Shown here in pieces: positions 8,427 through 17,231 of a stretch of 64,000 nucleotides of DNA. The notes beneath the pieces were generated by a model. It saw only the letters and a program-made list of their open reading frames with translations. It was not told where the DNA came from and made no database searches. The DNA is from Haloterrigena salifodinae (GTDB taxonomy: Archaea > Halobacteriota > Halobacteria > Halobacteriales > Natrialbaceae): the NCBI RefSeq assembly GCF_003977755.1, contig NZ_RQWN01000001.1:186001-250000 (forward strand), in the 5' to 3' direction. The stretch's first letter is position 1. Each line of letters opens with the position of its first letter. Both the position numbers and the translations under genes were made by a program.

Positions 8427-9698
8427 ATGAAACGGATTGGTCCCCGTGACGACGACGAGAGCGGTATCGCCTGCGATCGACGAACGTTCCTGGTCGGCGG
8501 CGGAGCGCTCGCGCTGGGCGGACTGCTGGGCTCGAACGCCCTCGGCACGCCGTCGGATCGCGGTCCGTGGCCGGAGACCGAGGAATTCGTCGTTGGCTTC
8601 TCGTCGACGGTTTCGGACGTCGCGGCGGCGGCGCACGCCGCGGTTCCCGACGCCGTCGACGTCCGTCACTCGAACGAGACGATCGGGTACGCGACCGTGT
8701 CGCTTCCGTCGGTGTCGGAGCGAGTCCGAGACGGAGCCCTCGAGGCGATCGCGGCGGCGGACGTCGTCGAGTACGTCGAACCGAACGCGTCCCTCCACGC
8801 GTCGGTCGTTCCGAACGACAGCGAGTACGACCGACAGAGCGCGCCCCAGCAGGTCGGTTGCGAGACGGCCTGGGAGACGACCGTCGGGAGCGAGGACGTG
8901 TCCGTCGCCGTCGTCGATCAGGGCGTCCAGTACGACCATCCCGACCTCGAGGGCGCGACGGGCGAGGCGGGCGCGAACTTCGTCGGGAGCGGCGACGATC
9001 CCTCCCCAGCTGATGCCGACGAGCGCCATGGCACCCACGTCGCCGGCATCGCCGCCGGCGCGACGGACAACGGCGTCGGGACGGCCGGGATCAGCGACTG
9101 TTCGCTGCTGACCGCCCGCGCGCTCGGCGGGAACGGACAGGGCTCGCTCTCGAACATCGTCGACGGGATCCAGTGGGCCGCCGACGCCGGCGCCGACGTC
9201 ATCAACGTCTCGTTCGGCGCGCCCCAACACTACGAGACGCTGTCCTCGGCCTGCGAGTACGCCCTCGAGCAGGGAGCCCTGCTCGTCGGCGCCGCCGGCA
9301 ACAAGGGGAGCGAGACCGTCGACTTTCCCGCGGCCTACGAGGACGTCGTCGCCGTCGCGGCCCTCGACGGCGACGGGATCGCGTCGTACTCCAACGTCGG
9401 CCAGGCGATCGACGTCGCCGCGCCGGGGACCGACCTCCTCTCGACGGTCCCCTGGGACGACTACGCGCGGATCTCGGGCACGTCGATGGCGGCACCGGTC
9501 GTCGCCGGCGTCGCGGGCCTCGCGCTGTCGGCCCATCCCGACCTCTCGCCGCTGGAACTCCGCGAGCACCTCCTGGCGACGGCGACCGATCTCGGCCTCG
9601 ACGAAACCCGTCAGGGCGCGGGCCGGGTCGACGCGGCCGCGGCCGTCGAGACGGCGCCGTCTCCTGACGGTGCCAACGGGGACGCGACAGGCGAGTAA
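8427..9698 (+). CDS. Subtilisin-like serine protease, Tat-exported (halolysin type)
   Basis: 423 residues. A twin-arginine signal (DRRTFLVGGGALALGG, from residue 18) directs export of the folded enzyme. An inhibitor-like propeptide follows (about 50-125, with VVGF and VVEYVEPNAS). The S8 catalytic domain shows Asp164 (AVVDQGVQYDHPDLEG), His201 (HGTHVAGIAAG), the oxyanion Asn292 (GAAGNKGS) and Ser353 (GTSMAAPVVAG). The protein stops about 20 residues after the catalytic domain, so unlike its neighbour it lacks a C-terminal domain. It is a paralogue of the gene at 9980 and shares its promoter layout. Expected to be an extracellular peptidase. Confidence 0.95.
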   Translation: MKRIGPRDDDESGIACDRRTFLVGGGALALGGLLGSNALGTPSDRGPWPETEEFVVGFSSTVSDVAAAAHAAVPDAVDVRHSNETIGYATVSLPSVSERVRDGALEAIAAADVVEYVEPNASLHASVVPNDSEYDRQSAPQQVGCETAWETTVGSEDVSVAVVDQGVQYDHPDLEGATGEAGANFVGSGDDPSPADADERHGTHVAGIAAGATDNGVGTAGISDCSLLTARALGGNGQGSLSNIVDGIQWAADAGADVINVSFGAPQHYETLSSACEYALEQGALLVGAAGNKGSETVDFPAAYEDVVAVAALDGDGIASYSNVGQAIDVAAPGTDLLSTVPWDDYARISGTSMAAPVVAGVAGLALSAHPDLSPLELREHLLATATDLGLDETRQGAGRVDAAAAVETAPSPDGANGDATGE

Positions 9699-9917
9699 AG
9701 CGACGAACCTGTTCGTGTTAGCGCCGAGTGCCGCCTCGAGTCGGGGCACCGTTCCGACCCGCTGACAATCGCGGTATTGCGATCGGTGCCGATCGAGCAT
9801 CAACTGCCGGGGCGTTGTTTTCGGCCGGCGACGGCCGCCTGAATGGCCGCCTCTACCAGTTCACGTTTTAATAACCGACTCGGTTCCGTTCTCGCTCACC
9901 CGAGCCGGAACAATCTC

Positions 9918-9952
9918 GAATAAACAATCTTCAGTTCGATAAGAGTTTACTA
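9918..9952 (+). promoter_or_regulatory. Promoter block of the second subtilisin gene
   Basis: GAATAAA at 9918-9924, 21 bases, then TTTACTA at 9946-9952, 34 bases from the first T to the ATG at 9980. Spacing and words match the block before the first subtilisin gene although most surrounding bases differ. This implies a retained control element rather than simple recent copying. Confidence 0.6.
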
Positions 9953-9979
9953 ATTTCAGGTTTTGTTGACTGTCACCCC

Positions 9980-11599
9980 ATGACACAAAACGGTCCCCGA
10001 GACAGAGACACGGACGGCGGCTACGAGAGACGACGGATTCTGACCGGTGCCGGCGCGCTCGCCGCGGGCGGGTTACTCGGTGCGAGCGGGGTGGCCAGCG
10101 CGACCCCGGAGCGCGAACCGGGGCCGAAGAAAGAGGAACTCGTCGTCGGTATCTCGGCGTCGGCGCCGGACGTCGCCCGCGAGGCGCGCGCGGTCGTTCC
10201 CGGCGACGCGGATGTCGTCCACGCCAACGAGACGATCGGGTACGCGACCGTCAGCTTCCCCTCCGAAGCGCCGGCCCACGCCCGCGAGCAGTTCATCGAG
10301 GCGATCGAGCGGGCCGAGCACGTCGAGTACGTCGAACGGAACGCGACAGTCCAGTCGTTCGGCGAACCCGACGACACGTACTACGGCTACCAGAGCGCCC
10401 CCCAGCAGATCAACTGCGAGGCGGCCTGGGAGACCACGACCGGGAGTGCGGACGTTCTCATCGCCACCGTCGACCAGGGCGTCCAGTACGACCACCCCGA
10501 CCTCGAGGGCGCCGTCGACGACCGACCGGGCGAGAATATCGCCGGGCGCGGGAGCGATCCGTACCCGTCGGCCGGCGACGAACAGCACGGGACCCACGTC
10601 GCCGGCATCGCCGTCGCCGAGACGGACAACGGCCGGGGAACGGCGGGGATCAGCGACTGTTCGCTGCTGGCCGTGCGCGCTCTCGACGCGAGCGGGCAAG
10701 GGTCGCTCTCGGACATCGCCGACGGGATCCAGTGGGCCGCCGACGCCGGCGCCGACGTGATCAACCTCTCGCTGGGCGTCGCCGACGACTACCGGACGCT
10801 GGCCGCGGCCTGCGAGTACGCCCTCGAGCAGGGCGCCTTGATCGTCGGGGCCGCAGGCAACGCGGGCGCCGACGGCGTCGCCTACCCCGCCGCCTACGAG
10901 GACGTCATCGGCGTCTCGGCCCTCGAGGGCGAGTCGGTGGCCGACTTCTCCAACACGGGGCCGGAGATCGACCTCGCCGCGCCGGGGACCGGCCTCGTCT
11001 CGACGGTCCCGTGGGGCGACTACGGTCGCATGACCGGAACGTCGATGGCGACCCCCGTCGTCGCCGGCGTCGCGGGGCTCGCGCTATCGGCTCATCCCGA
11101 CCTCTCGCCACTGGAACTCCGCGAGCACCTCACGACGACGGCGACCGACCTCGGCCTCGAGGCGACCGCACAGGGCGCCGGCCGGGTGGACGCGGCTGCA
11201 GCCGTCGAGGCGGATTCAAACGCGAACGAGAACGTCGACGGAACCGACGAGGACGACGCCGGTCAGTGCGGCGACGAGACCGTTCGTGCGAGGGCCGACG
11301 GCTCCCTCTCCGGCGGCTGGTGGGGCGAGAGCGATCGGTACGTGTACGCGCCCCGCACGAGCGATCCGTGTTCGGCGACGATCTCGCTCGAGGGGCCCGC
11401 CGGCGCCGATTTCGACCTCTATCTCAACGTCGACGGCGAGTCGCCGACGCGGTGGAACCACGACGAGTCGTCCGCAGGCGACGGCGCCAGCGAGGCGATC
11501 GACCTCGAACTCTCGGGCGACGAGGATCTGCGGATCCAGATCCACGCGAACGCCGGCAGCGGGTCGTACACGATGCGGATCGAAGAACTGGGTCGGTAG
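9980..11599 (+). CDS. Subtilisin-like serine protease with C-terminal pre-peptidase-like domain, Tat-exported
   Basis: 539 residues. Twin-arginine signal ERRRILTGAGALAAGG (from residue 16), then an inhibitor-like propeptide. The S8 domain has Asp165 (ATVDQGVQYDHPDLEG), His203 (HGTHVAGIAV), Asn294 (GAAGNAGA) and Ser355 (GTSMATPVVAG). After an acidic linker (about 413-430) comes an extra domain of about 110 residues. It begins at CGDETVRARADGSLSGG and has a beta-rich pattern (DFDLYLNVDG, GSYTMRIEELG) typical of bacterial/archaeal pre-peptidase C-terminal (PPC) domains, often found on secreted proteases. Catalytic domains of the two neighbours are closely similar, so this looks like a duplication followed by gain or loss of the tail. 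Confidence 0.95.
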   Translation: MTQNGPRDRDTDGGYERRRILTGAGALAAGGLLGASGVASATPEREPGPKKEELVVGISASAPDVAREARAVVPGDADVVHANETIGYATVSFPSEAPAHAREQFIEAIERAEHVEYVERNATVQSFGEPDDTYYGYQSAPQQINCEAAWETTTGSADVLIATVDQGVQYDHPDLEGAVDDRPGENIAGRGSDPYPSAGDEQHGTHVAGIAVAETDNGRGTAGISDCSLLAVRALDASGQGSLSDIADGIQWAADAGADVINLSLGVADDYRTLAAACEYALEQGALIVGAAGNAGADGVAYPAAYEDVIGVSALEGESVADFSNTGPEIDLAAPGTGLVSTVPWGDYGRMTGTSMATPVVAGVAGLALSAHPDLSPLELREHLTTTATDLGLEATAQGAGRVDAAAAVEADSNANENVDGTDEDDAGQCGDETVRARADGSLSGGWWGESDRYVYAPRTSDPCSATISLEGPAGADFDLYLNVDGESPTRWNHDESSAGDGASEAIDLELSGDEDLRIQIHANAGSGSYTMRIEELGR

Positions 11600-11609
11600 C
11601 AGTAGCTAG

Positions 11610-11622
11610 TAGCGCGGCTTTT
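11610..11622 (+). terminator. T-rich 3' end signal after the second subtilisin gene
   Basis: GCGGCTTTTTATT lies just past the stop at 11599 and before the converging transporter gene ending at 11726. A GC stretch followed by five T fits an archaeal terminator. Confidence 0.4.
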
Positions 11623-11725
11623 TATTCAGTCCGGGCAGTGTAAATCGCGTTCAGTACAGCCCGCTTGCCTATCGATATCGTTGTACCAATCCGAAACTAT
11701 CGGTGTACGGAACAGCTGCGACGAC

Positions 11726-12670
11726 TTATGTTACCCGTGCACGATTCGTGAGGGAGATTCCCACCAGCACGACGGCGCCACCGAGAATCGTCACGGCTTC
11801 CGGAACCTCACCGAGCAAGACGAGCGCGAGGATCGTACTCCCGACGGGCTCGCCCAGTAACGAGACGCTCACAACGCTCGACTCGACGTACTTCAGCGCC
11901 CAGTTGATGACCGTGTGGCCGAACATGCCCGGGAACAAGGCCATCGCGAGGAAGAGCATCCACTCCGTCTGCGGGTAGCCGAGAAGCGGCGCATCGCTCC
12001 CGACGGCAAGGAAGCCGAGGGCGACGGCACACACGGCGTAGACGACGAACGTGTAGGTGAACAGTGGGAGCCGCTGGCGGAGCGAGCGGCCCGAGAGCGT
12101 GTAGACGGCGCCGACGACCGCGCCGGCGAGCGCGAGGGCGTTGCCGTACAGTTGGGTAGTACTCCCCGCGAACGCGGTCTCGAGCGCCGAGACGATGTCA
12201 CCGCCGCCGAGCAGCGGGTCGACGACGAGCGGTCCTACCGACATCGCGAACGCACCCGCGAGCGCGACGGTCATCCCGCCGATCATCCGCGGCGTGAGCC
12301 GCTCGTTGAGGAGCGCCGCCGCAGCGACGCCGACGAATATCGGCTGGGTGGTGATCAGCGTCACCGACGCGGCCACCGTGGTCAGCTCCAGGCTCTCGAA
12401 AAAGCTCGCGAAGTGGGCGGCCAGCGCCAGCCCCGAGACGATCGCAAAGACGAGGTCACGCCTCGAGATCGCTCGGAGGGCGTTGACGTCGCGGAGCGCA
12501 AACGGCGCGACGGCGACCGCCATGAACAGCACCCGGTAGAACGCCTTCACGACGCTCGGCGCTCCGCTCCACCGAACGAGGATCGCACTCGTACTGATGG
12601 CGATGACTGCGACCACGACGCCGACCATCGGGTCAACCCGCTGTTCTAGAGCTGTTATCCACTGATTCAT
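11726..12670 (-). CDS. EamA/DMT family transporter
   Basis: 314 residues with about ten hydrophobic helices in two EamA-type halves, the layout of drug/metabolite transporters. The first half runs about residues 15-145 and the second about 175-310 (GNALALAGAVVGAVYTL, LLGEPVGSTILALVLLGE, with the characteristic EP motif). EP-type loops near the ends of the halves are family signatures. Substrates in this superfamily range from amino acids to sugar nucleotides, and nothing here selects one. Convergent with the protease gene ending at 11599; a long intergenic region lies upstream. Confidence 0.88.
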   Translation of the reverse strand: MNQWITALEQRVDPMVGVVVAVIAISTSAILVRWSGAPSVVKAFYRVLFMAVAVAPFALRDVNALRAISRRDLVFAIVSGLALAAHFASFFESLELTTVAASVTLITTQPIFVGVAAAALLNERLTPRMIGGMTVALAGAFAMSVGPLVVDPLLGGGDIVSALETAFAGSTTQLYGNALALAGAVVGAVYTLSGRSLRQRLPLFTYTFVVYAVCAVALGFLAVGSDAPLLGYPQTEWMLFLAMALFPGMFGHTVINWALKYVESSVVSVSLLGEPVGSTILALVLLGEVPEAVTILGGAVVLVGISLTNRARVT

Positions 12671-13136
12671 ACCGGGTGTTCAACGAACTGGGACAGTTCT
12701 CTCATACCGGATTCGTCTTCGGGCAGAAATATCCTATCAAATCCGCGAGAGGGGTCCCCTCATCAGTCCTGTATAACTTCCATTCAATCTGTTGCACGGT
12801 AGCGATTTCGATCCCGCTCGAAGTTATCTCATTTCTGGACGCTATTCACGTCGGTGAAATTGTTTCACGAAAGACGAACGGGCGCGATCCTGTGAGTCAG
12901 GGAGCGAGCGGCTTTTTAGCGTAGGTTTTTGCACCGAGAGGTGAGTGAGCACAGCGAGCGACCGAGGCGAAAAAAGGTGCGTGTACACACGTACCGAACC
13001 AAGGTGAATCGGACGTTCCGGTTCCGGACTCGAGTCGAGCCGATTCAGGAGTACTCGTCGCCGGATCGCTATCGCAGGTTGCTCCCGCTCCGAGCGACGA
13101 AAAGACATTACTACTCCGCCGGCGAATCACTCGAGC
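12671..13136. other. 466-base intergenic region between the EamA transporter and gcvT
   Basis: The left part (12671-12870) is relatively AT-rich for this genome. At 12944-12985 there is a patch of short overlapping words (GTGAGTGAGCACAGCGAGCG, then CCGAGGCGAAAAAAGG), flanked by a T run at 12926-12930. This GAGCGA/CGAAGCGAG style of repeat occurs between many haloarchaeal genes and may serve as a terminator or be a decayed repeat. Open frames here are short and lack coding character. The gcvT promoter should lie within the last 60 bases. Confidence 0.45.
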
Positions 13137-14261
13137 ATGCCGCTTCAGACGCCGCCGTTGCGTGGGCTCCACGACGAGCGTGGCGCGAAGTTCACGGAGT
13201 TTGGCGGCTGGGATATGCCGGTCGAGTTCGATTCAATCCGGACGGAACACGCGGCCGTCCGCGAGGCCGTCGGGATCTTCGACGTCTCCCACATGGGACA
13301 GATCCACGTTACCGGACCGGACGCGACCGAACTGATGCAACGACTTACGACCAACGACGTCAGCCGACTCGCCGTCGGCGACTCCCAGTACGCCGCGATC
13401 ACCGACGAGGACGGCCTCATCATCGACGACACGGTCGTCTACCGGCTCCCCAACGAGACCGACGAGGGGGCCCGCACGGACGAGGACGGCGAGCCGACCT
13501 ACCTCTTCGTCCCCAACGCCGGCACCGACGAGTCGACCCACGAGCGCTGGATCACCTACCGCAACGAGTGGGACCTCGAGGCGACCGTCGACAACCGGAC
13601 CGACGAGTACGCCATGTTCGCCGTGCAGGGGCCCGACGCCGCCGAACTGGTCGACGACGCCACCGCGGAGTCGATCACCGCGCTGGATCGGTTCGAGGCC
13701 CAGTACGCGACGGTCGACGGCGTCGACTGCTGGATCGCCCGCACCGGGTACACCGGCGAGGACGGCTTCGAACTGATCGTTCCGTGGTCGGAGGCCGAGC
13801 ACGTCTGGTCGCTGTTCGACTGCCAGCCCTGCGGACTGGGCGCTCGGGACACCCTCCGGATCGAAGCCGGTCTCCTGTTGGCCGGACAGGACTTTGATCG
13901 CGAGTCCGATCCGCGAACGCCCTACGAGGCCGGCATCGGCTTCACGGTCGCCCTCGAGACCGAGTTCGTCGGTCGGGACGCCCTCGCCGAACTCGAGCGG
14001 GAGGGCGTCGAGGAGAAACTGGTTGGCTTCCAGTTGATTGATCGGGGCGTCCCGCGACACGGCTACGACATCACGAACACCGACAGCCGCGTGATCGGCA
14101 CCGTCACCAGCGGCACGATGAGTCCCTCGCTCGAGCACCCAATCGGACTGGGCTACGTGCCCGTCGAGTACGCTGAACCGGGGACGACCCTGCAAGTCGT
14201 CGTCCGCGGCCAGTCCAAAAAGGCAAGAGTTGAAACGACACCGTTCATCGACACCGTATAA
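13137..14261 (+). CDS. gcvT: Aminomethyltransferase, glycine cleavage system T protein
   Basis: 374 residues. T protein takes the aminomethyl group from lipoylated H protein and transfers the methylene to tetrahydrofolate, releasing ammonia. Family segments are the opening [39 protein letters not shown] (about 49-63), the folate-site region [13 protein letters not shown] (about 205-217), [11 protein letters not shown] and the late YGHD-like block. The last part ([21 protein letters not shown]) is highly typical. It is followed after two bases by gcvH, so the two form an operon. Genes for P protein and lipoamide dehydrogenase are not in this window. Confidence 0.96.
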   Translation: MPLQTPPLRGLHDERGAKFTEFGGWDMPVEFDSIRTEHAAVREAVGIFDVSHMGQIHVTGPDATELMQRLTTNDVSRLAVGDSQYAAITDEDGLIIDDTVVYRLPNETDEGARTDEDGEPTYLFVPNAGTDESTHERWITYRNEWDLEATVDNRTDEYAMFAVQGPDAAELVDDATAESITALDRFEAQYATVDGVDCWIARTGYTGEDGFELIVPWSEAEHVWSLFDCQPCGLGARDTLRIEAGLLLAGQDFDRESDPRTPYEAGIGFTVALETEFVGRDALAELEREGVEEKLVGFQLIDRGVPRHGYDITNTDSRVIGTVTSGTMSPSLEHPIGLGYVPVEYAEPGTTLQVVVRGQSKKARVETTPFIDTV

Positions 14262-14263
14262 CC

Positions 14264-14647
14264 ATGAGCTTCGAAATTCCCGACGACAGACGCTATCTGG
14301 AATCGCACGAGTGGGCACTCGAGACCGACGGCACCGTTCGGGTCGGCATCTCCGACTTCGCACAGGACGAACTCGGCGACGTGGTCTTCGTCGAACTCCC
14401 CGACGAGGGCGACACCGTCACGCAGGAAACGGAGTTTGGCGTAGTCGAGTCCATCAAGGCCGTCTCCGACCTCTACGCGCCGGTCAGCGGCGAGGTCACG
14501 GCCGTCAACGACGACCTGTTCGACGCGCCGGAACTGGTCAACGACGATCCCTTCGGCGACGGCTGGATGCTCGAGATCGAGGCCGACGACGCGAGCGAAC
14601 TCGACGACCTGCTCACCGCAGACGAGTACGAAGACCAGATCGCCTGA
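14264..14647 (+). CDS. gcvH: Glycine cleavage system H protein
   Basis: 127 residues, the usual size. The lipoyl-lysine is Lys65 in the motif [19 protein letters not shown]. Its lipoyl arm shuttles the aminomethyl group between P, T and L proteins. The N-terminus [10 protein letters not shown] and the [16 protein letters not shown] segment are also classical. The start lies two bases after the gcvT stop, consistent with translational coupling. Confidence 0.97.
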   Translation: MSFEIPDDRRYLESHEWALETDGTVRVGISDFAQDELGDVVFVELPDEGDTVTQETEFGVVESIKAVSDLYAPVSGEVTAVNDDLFDAPELVNDDPFGDGWMLEIEADDASELDDLLTADEYEDQIA

Positions 14648-14730
14648 GAAGCGCGCCGAAGGCTGTAGCGTTCCGTCTCCGGTCGCCACCGCAGTCTCTC
14701 TTCTCTCCGTAGCGCGTCAAACTGACGCGA

Positions 14731-15441
14731 TCACTCGAGACCGACGAGATACTCGAGCATCCCGTCGAGATCGGTGTTCGTCACGGCCAGCGAGTAGCCG
14801 TCGATGCGAGCCAGATCAGCGGCGTGATCCCAGAGTTCCTCCTCCTCGATCCCGTGGAGGACGACCGCGTTGGGCGTCGGATTGACGACCCGCAGGGCGA
14901 CCAGCGGCGACTCGCCGCGGGAGACACCCGTAAACACCAGCACGCGGTTCGTGCTCTGCCCGTAGAGCCGGAAGAACTCCTCGCTCGAGAGGCGCGTGAT
15001 CGCTTGGATGCTGTCGATGACCGTGTGGCCGCTGATGCGGTCGGTGCTCCCGGTGGTGATCCGGGTCGCGTCGATGTCGTCGTACAGTTTCTCGAGCGGG
15101 ATGGAGGTCGCATACTCCCGCAGATCGTGGACGACGTCGCTGTCGAAGCCGGCCGAGAGGACCCGTCCGTACTGCCGGATGCGGTCGCCGCCACGCCGTT
15201 CGTCGATCGAGAGCAGTCCGTCGACGAGCCGGCGGACGACGCCGATGCCGGGGCTCTCCCGGCGCCCGCTCTCGTAGTCGGAGATTACCGACGACGAGAC
15301 GTCCAACTCGGTGGCGAGATCCGTCTGCGAGATGTCGAAATCGGTGCGCCACTTCCGCAAGGTCGCGCCGGGGTCGTCGCTCAGCGTGATTTCCCCGGCG
15401 ATCTTCTCCGCGAGTTCCCGTTTTGGCCCACGTCCGCCCAT
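14731..15441 (-). CDS. Helix-turn-helix (XRE-like) transcriptional regulator
   Basis: 236 residues from the ATG at 15441 (a TTG nine codons upstream is less likely). An XRE/Cro-type DNA-binding domain is at about residues 25-70: LRKWRTDFDISQTDLATELDVSSSVISDYESGRRESPG. The remaining 165 residues form an alpha/beta domain that I cannot name (SGHTVIDSIQAITRLSSEEFFRLYGQ, VLVFTGVSRGESPLVALRVVNPTPNAVVLHG). The same two-part layout is seen in an archaeal family of predicted regulators (COG1709-like, from memory). It converges on gcvTH, ending 83 bases beyond gcvH, so there is no clear regulatory link. Confidence 0.82.
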   Translation of the reverse strand: MGGRGPKRELAEKIAGEITLSDDPGATLRKWRTDFDISQTDLATELDVSSSVISDYESGRRESPGIGVVRRLVDGLLSIDERRGGDRIRQYGRVLSAGFDSDVVHDLREYATSIPLEKLYDDIDATRITTGSTDRISGHTVIDSIQAITRLSSEEFFRLYGQSTNRVLVFTGVSRGESPLVALRVVNPTPNAVVLHGIEEEELWDHAADLARIDGYSLAVTNTDLDGMLEYLVGLE

Positions 15442-15558
15442 ACGCGAGGGGTCGCGCGGTCGACTCAAGTAGCTACTGGAGACGCCGCGGCCCGTAACCC
15501 TATCTCACGCCGTTGGTTCCCACGGTACCGCGTCCCGAAAAGTGAGTCCAGCGCGCGA

Positions 15559-15990
15559 TTACGCGGTCCCGCTCCGGCCCGTGACGGTCGCGTATCCGAC
15601 GCGCCAGCCGACCAGCAGGAGGAACCCGAACCCCGTGATCACGAGCGGGAACGGCCAGGTCGCCGAGTCGCCGAACAGCCCTTGCCGGAGGAGCAACCCG
15701 ACGTTCGCCGCGCCGAGCCACACTACCGCCGTCAGCCGGGCCGCTCGAAACGGCGCCGCGGCGGCCGACCGCGTGTAGAGTCCGGCCAGCGCCGCGACGA
15801 CGAGCCAACCGATCACGAACGGGACGATCGTCTCGAGCGTCGCGAGGGGCTGTGCGAGCGGATTCGCCTCGTGGCTGAGTTGGCCGTAGACCAGCAATCC
15901 GGTGACCAGGCCGACGTCGCCGACGCCGAGGGCGAGCGTCGTTCGGTCGACCGACTCAGTCCGACCGTCCGTTCGAACTGCGGTGTCCAT
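15559..15990 (-). CDS. DUF3054 family membrane protein
   Basis: 143 residues from the ATG at 15990. Four hydrophobic helices: about 20-37 (LGVGDVGLVTGLLVYG), 54-75 (VPFVIGWLVVAALAGLY), 85-105 and 115-135 (PLVITGFGFLLLVGWRVGYA). The pattern GDVGLVTGLLVYGQLSHEANPL matches the start of DUF3054 proteins, a small bacterial and haloarchaeal membrane family without known function. It diverges from the zinc-ribbon/J-domain gene at 16177. Confidence 0.8.
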   Translation of the reverse strand: MDTAVRTDGRTESVDRTTLALGVGDVGLVTGLLVYGQLSHEANPLAQPLATLETIVPFVIGWLVVAALAGLYTRSAAAAPFRAARLTAVVWLGAANVGLLLRQGLFGDSATWPFPLVITGFGFLLLVGWRVGYATVTGRSGTA

Positions 15991-16144
15991 ACGTCCCTCT
16001 CGCGGCCGAACCACTATTGATTTCCCGGTTGCGGTGCGCCGTCGCGAAACGGGTCTCGCACTCTGCCCAGCTACACGGGAGCGACGGATTCGGCGGCGTC
16101 ACTGACGCCGATCGGCCCGTTCGCCGGCGGTCTGTCAAAAGAAA

Positions 16145-16154
16145 ACTAATTAAG
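16145..16154 (+). promoter_or_regulatory. TATA-like box deciding the J-domain gene start
   Basis: ACTAATTAAG is centred 27 bases before the ATG at 16177. That is the distance expected for a leaderless haloarchaeal transcript and argues against the ATG at 16156, which would sit almost inside the box. Confidence 0.55.
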
Positions 16155-16176
16155 GATGAATACAAAGGTTGCGCCA

Positions 16177-16866
16177 ATGGCTGTGGCCGACGACCGTCAG
16201 GCTGGCTGCGAGGGGTGTGGCCGAACGGTGCCACTTGAGGACCTGACGACGGTGACGATGCCCGACGGGGAGCGGGTCGCGTGCTGTCCCCGCTGTGAGC
16301 CACACGCACGCGAGGCCGCGCGGAAGTGCTCGTCACTGGATCAGCGGCGGGCCGCCTGCGACGGCTGTACCGGAACCTACCTCGAGACCGAACTCGAGGA
16401 CGTCGTCCTCGAGGACGGAACCGTGCTCGTGTGCTGTCCGTCCTGTGCGAGGGAGGCACCGGAGCCGGAGGGGGACGCCGGCGCGGCAAGCGCGGAAGAC
16501 GGGGAGCGCGCGGCCGCCGACCGCGGTGACGAGGCCGAGGGGAGCGGCGAGGAAACCCTCTGTCTGCAGTGCAACGAGTGGGTTACCGCCGAACTGTTCC
16601 GCGTGACGACCATCGACGACCGAACCGAGAAGTTCTGTCTGACCTGTAAGGAACGCGCCGAAGCGGACGGCATCGTCAAGGACGTCGATATGCGGAAGAC
16701 GAAAGCCCGGGAGGTCCTCGGCGTCGAGGCCGACGCGACCGACGACGAGATCAAGACGGCCTTCCACCGACAAGTCAAACGCGCCCATCCCGACCGGGAA
16801 AGCGGCAGCAAGTCGGCGTTCAAACTGGTCCGAGAGGCCTACGAGCGATTGACGGAAGACGACTGA
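16177..16866 (+). CDS. Triple zinc-ribbon protein with C-terminal J domain
   Basis: 229 residues. Three zinc ribbons are built from paired CxxC motifs: CEGC with CPRC, CDGC with CPSC, and CLQC with CLTC (residues about 11 to 157). An acidic linker separates the second and third. The last 55 residues form a compact J domain: KAREVLGVEADATDDEIKTAF, the HPD triad at 204-206 and FKLVREAYERLTEDD. J domains stimulate DnaK-type ATPases, so the ribbons may be a client- or nucleic-acid-binding part. No DnaK/GrpE gene is nearby. The start at 16177 is chosen because of the TATA-like box 27 bases upstream. Confidence 0.82.
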   Translation: MAVADDRQAGCEGCGRTVPLEDLTTVTMPDGERVACCPRCEPHAREAARKCSSLDQRRAACDGCTGTYLETELEDVVLEDGTVLVCCPSCAREAPEPEGDAGAASAEDGERAAADRGDEAEGSGEETLCLQCNEWVTAELFRVTTIDDRTEKFCLTCKERAEADGIVKDVDMRKTKAREVLGVEADATDDEIKTAFHRQVKRAHPDRESGSKSAFKLVREAYERLTEDD

Positions 16867-17231
16867 CGACCGTCGACCCGAGCGGCGCGGTCGGTCGCGT
16901 TATCCGGCGTCTCAGCGTCCCACTTTTCGCGTCTCGACTCGCATCACTGGACCTCAGTATCTGGCTCGAGCAAGCCGTTCTCGGTTTGATCGTGATAACA
17001 CACTGCACGAAGCGTTTCCGACAGCGTTCGTGCCGGCCCTGTGATCTGTCTTACGTCGTGATTTTTTCATCTGTCTCCCCTACCGTGTTATAACTGTATA
17101 TTCACCAAACTCCTATCGTGAATTGACCGACAGCGGCCGTTACGCTAATACGCTTTCGACCCGCCTCGGTAGGAGCGAAAAAATTCCGAAAGTTAAAGTC
17201 GTGCTATTATCTACGTGTAGGGAAGAACTTC
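16867..17231. other. 365-base intergenic region before the acidic protein
   Basis: Contains a T6 run near 17063 that could end the upstream transcript. The AT-rich stretch at 17180-17210 (AAAAAATTCCGAAAGTTAAAG and CTATTATC) is the probable promoter of the gene at 17232. I see no open frame with coding character and no RNA gene. Confidence 0.45.

Noticed and set aside
8397-9803. A long open frame antisense to the first subtilisin gene (468 codons)
   Set aside because: High-GC coding DNA gives long spurious antisense frames. Its product is Arg/Gly/Val-rich without family features, while the plus frame has the full protease active site.
12944-12985. GAGTGAGCACAGCGAGCG-type repeat as a possible mobile element
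   Set aside because: Single short patch with no inverted ends, target duplication or open frame. Such words recur between haloarchaeal genes.
13233-14363. Open frame antisense to gcvT (376 codons)
   Set aside because: gcvT on the plus strand is unambiguous; the antisense product has no recognisable domain.
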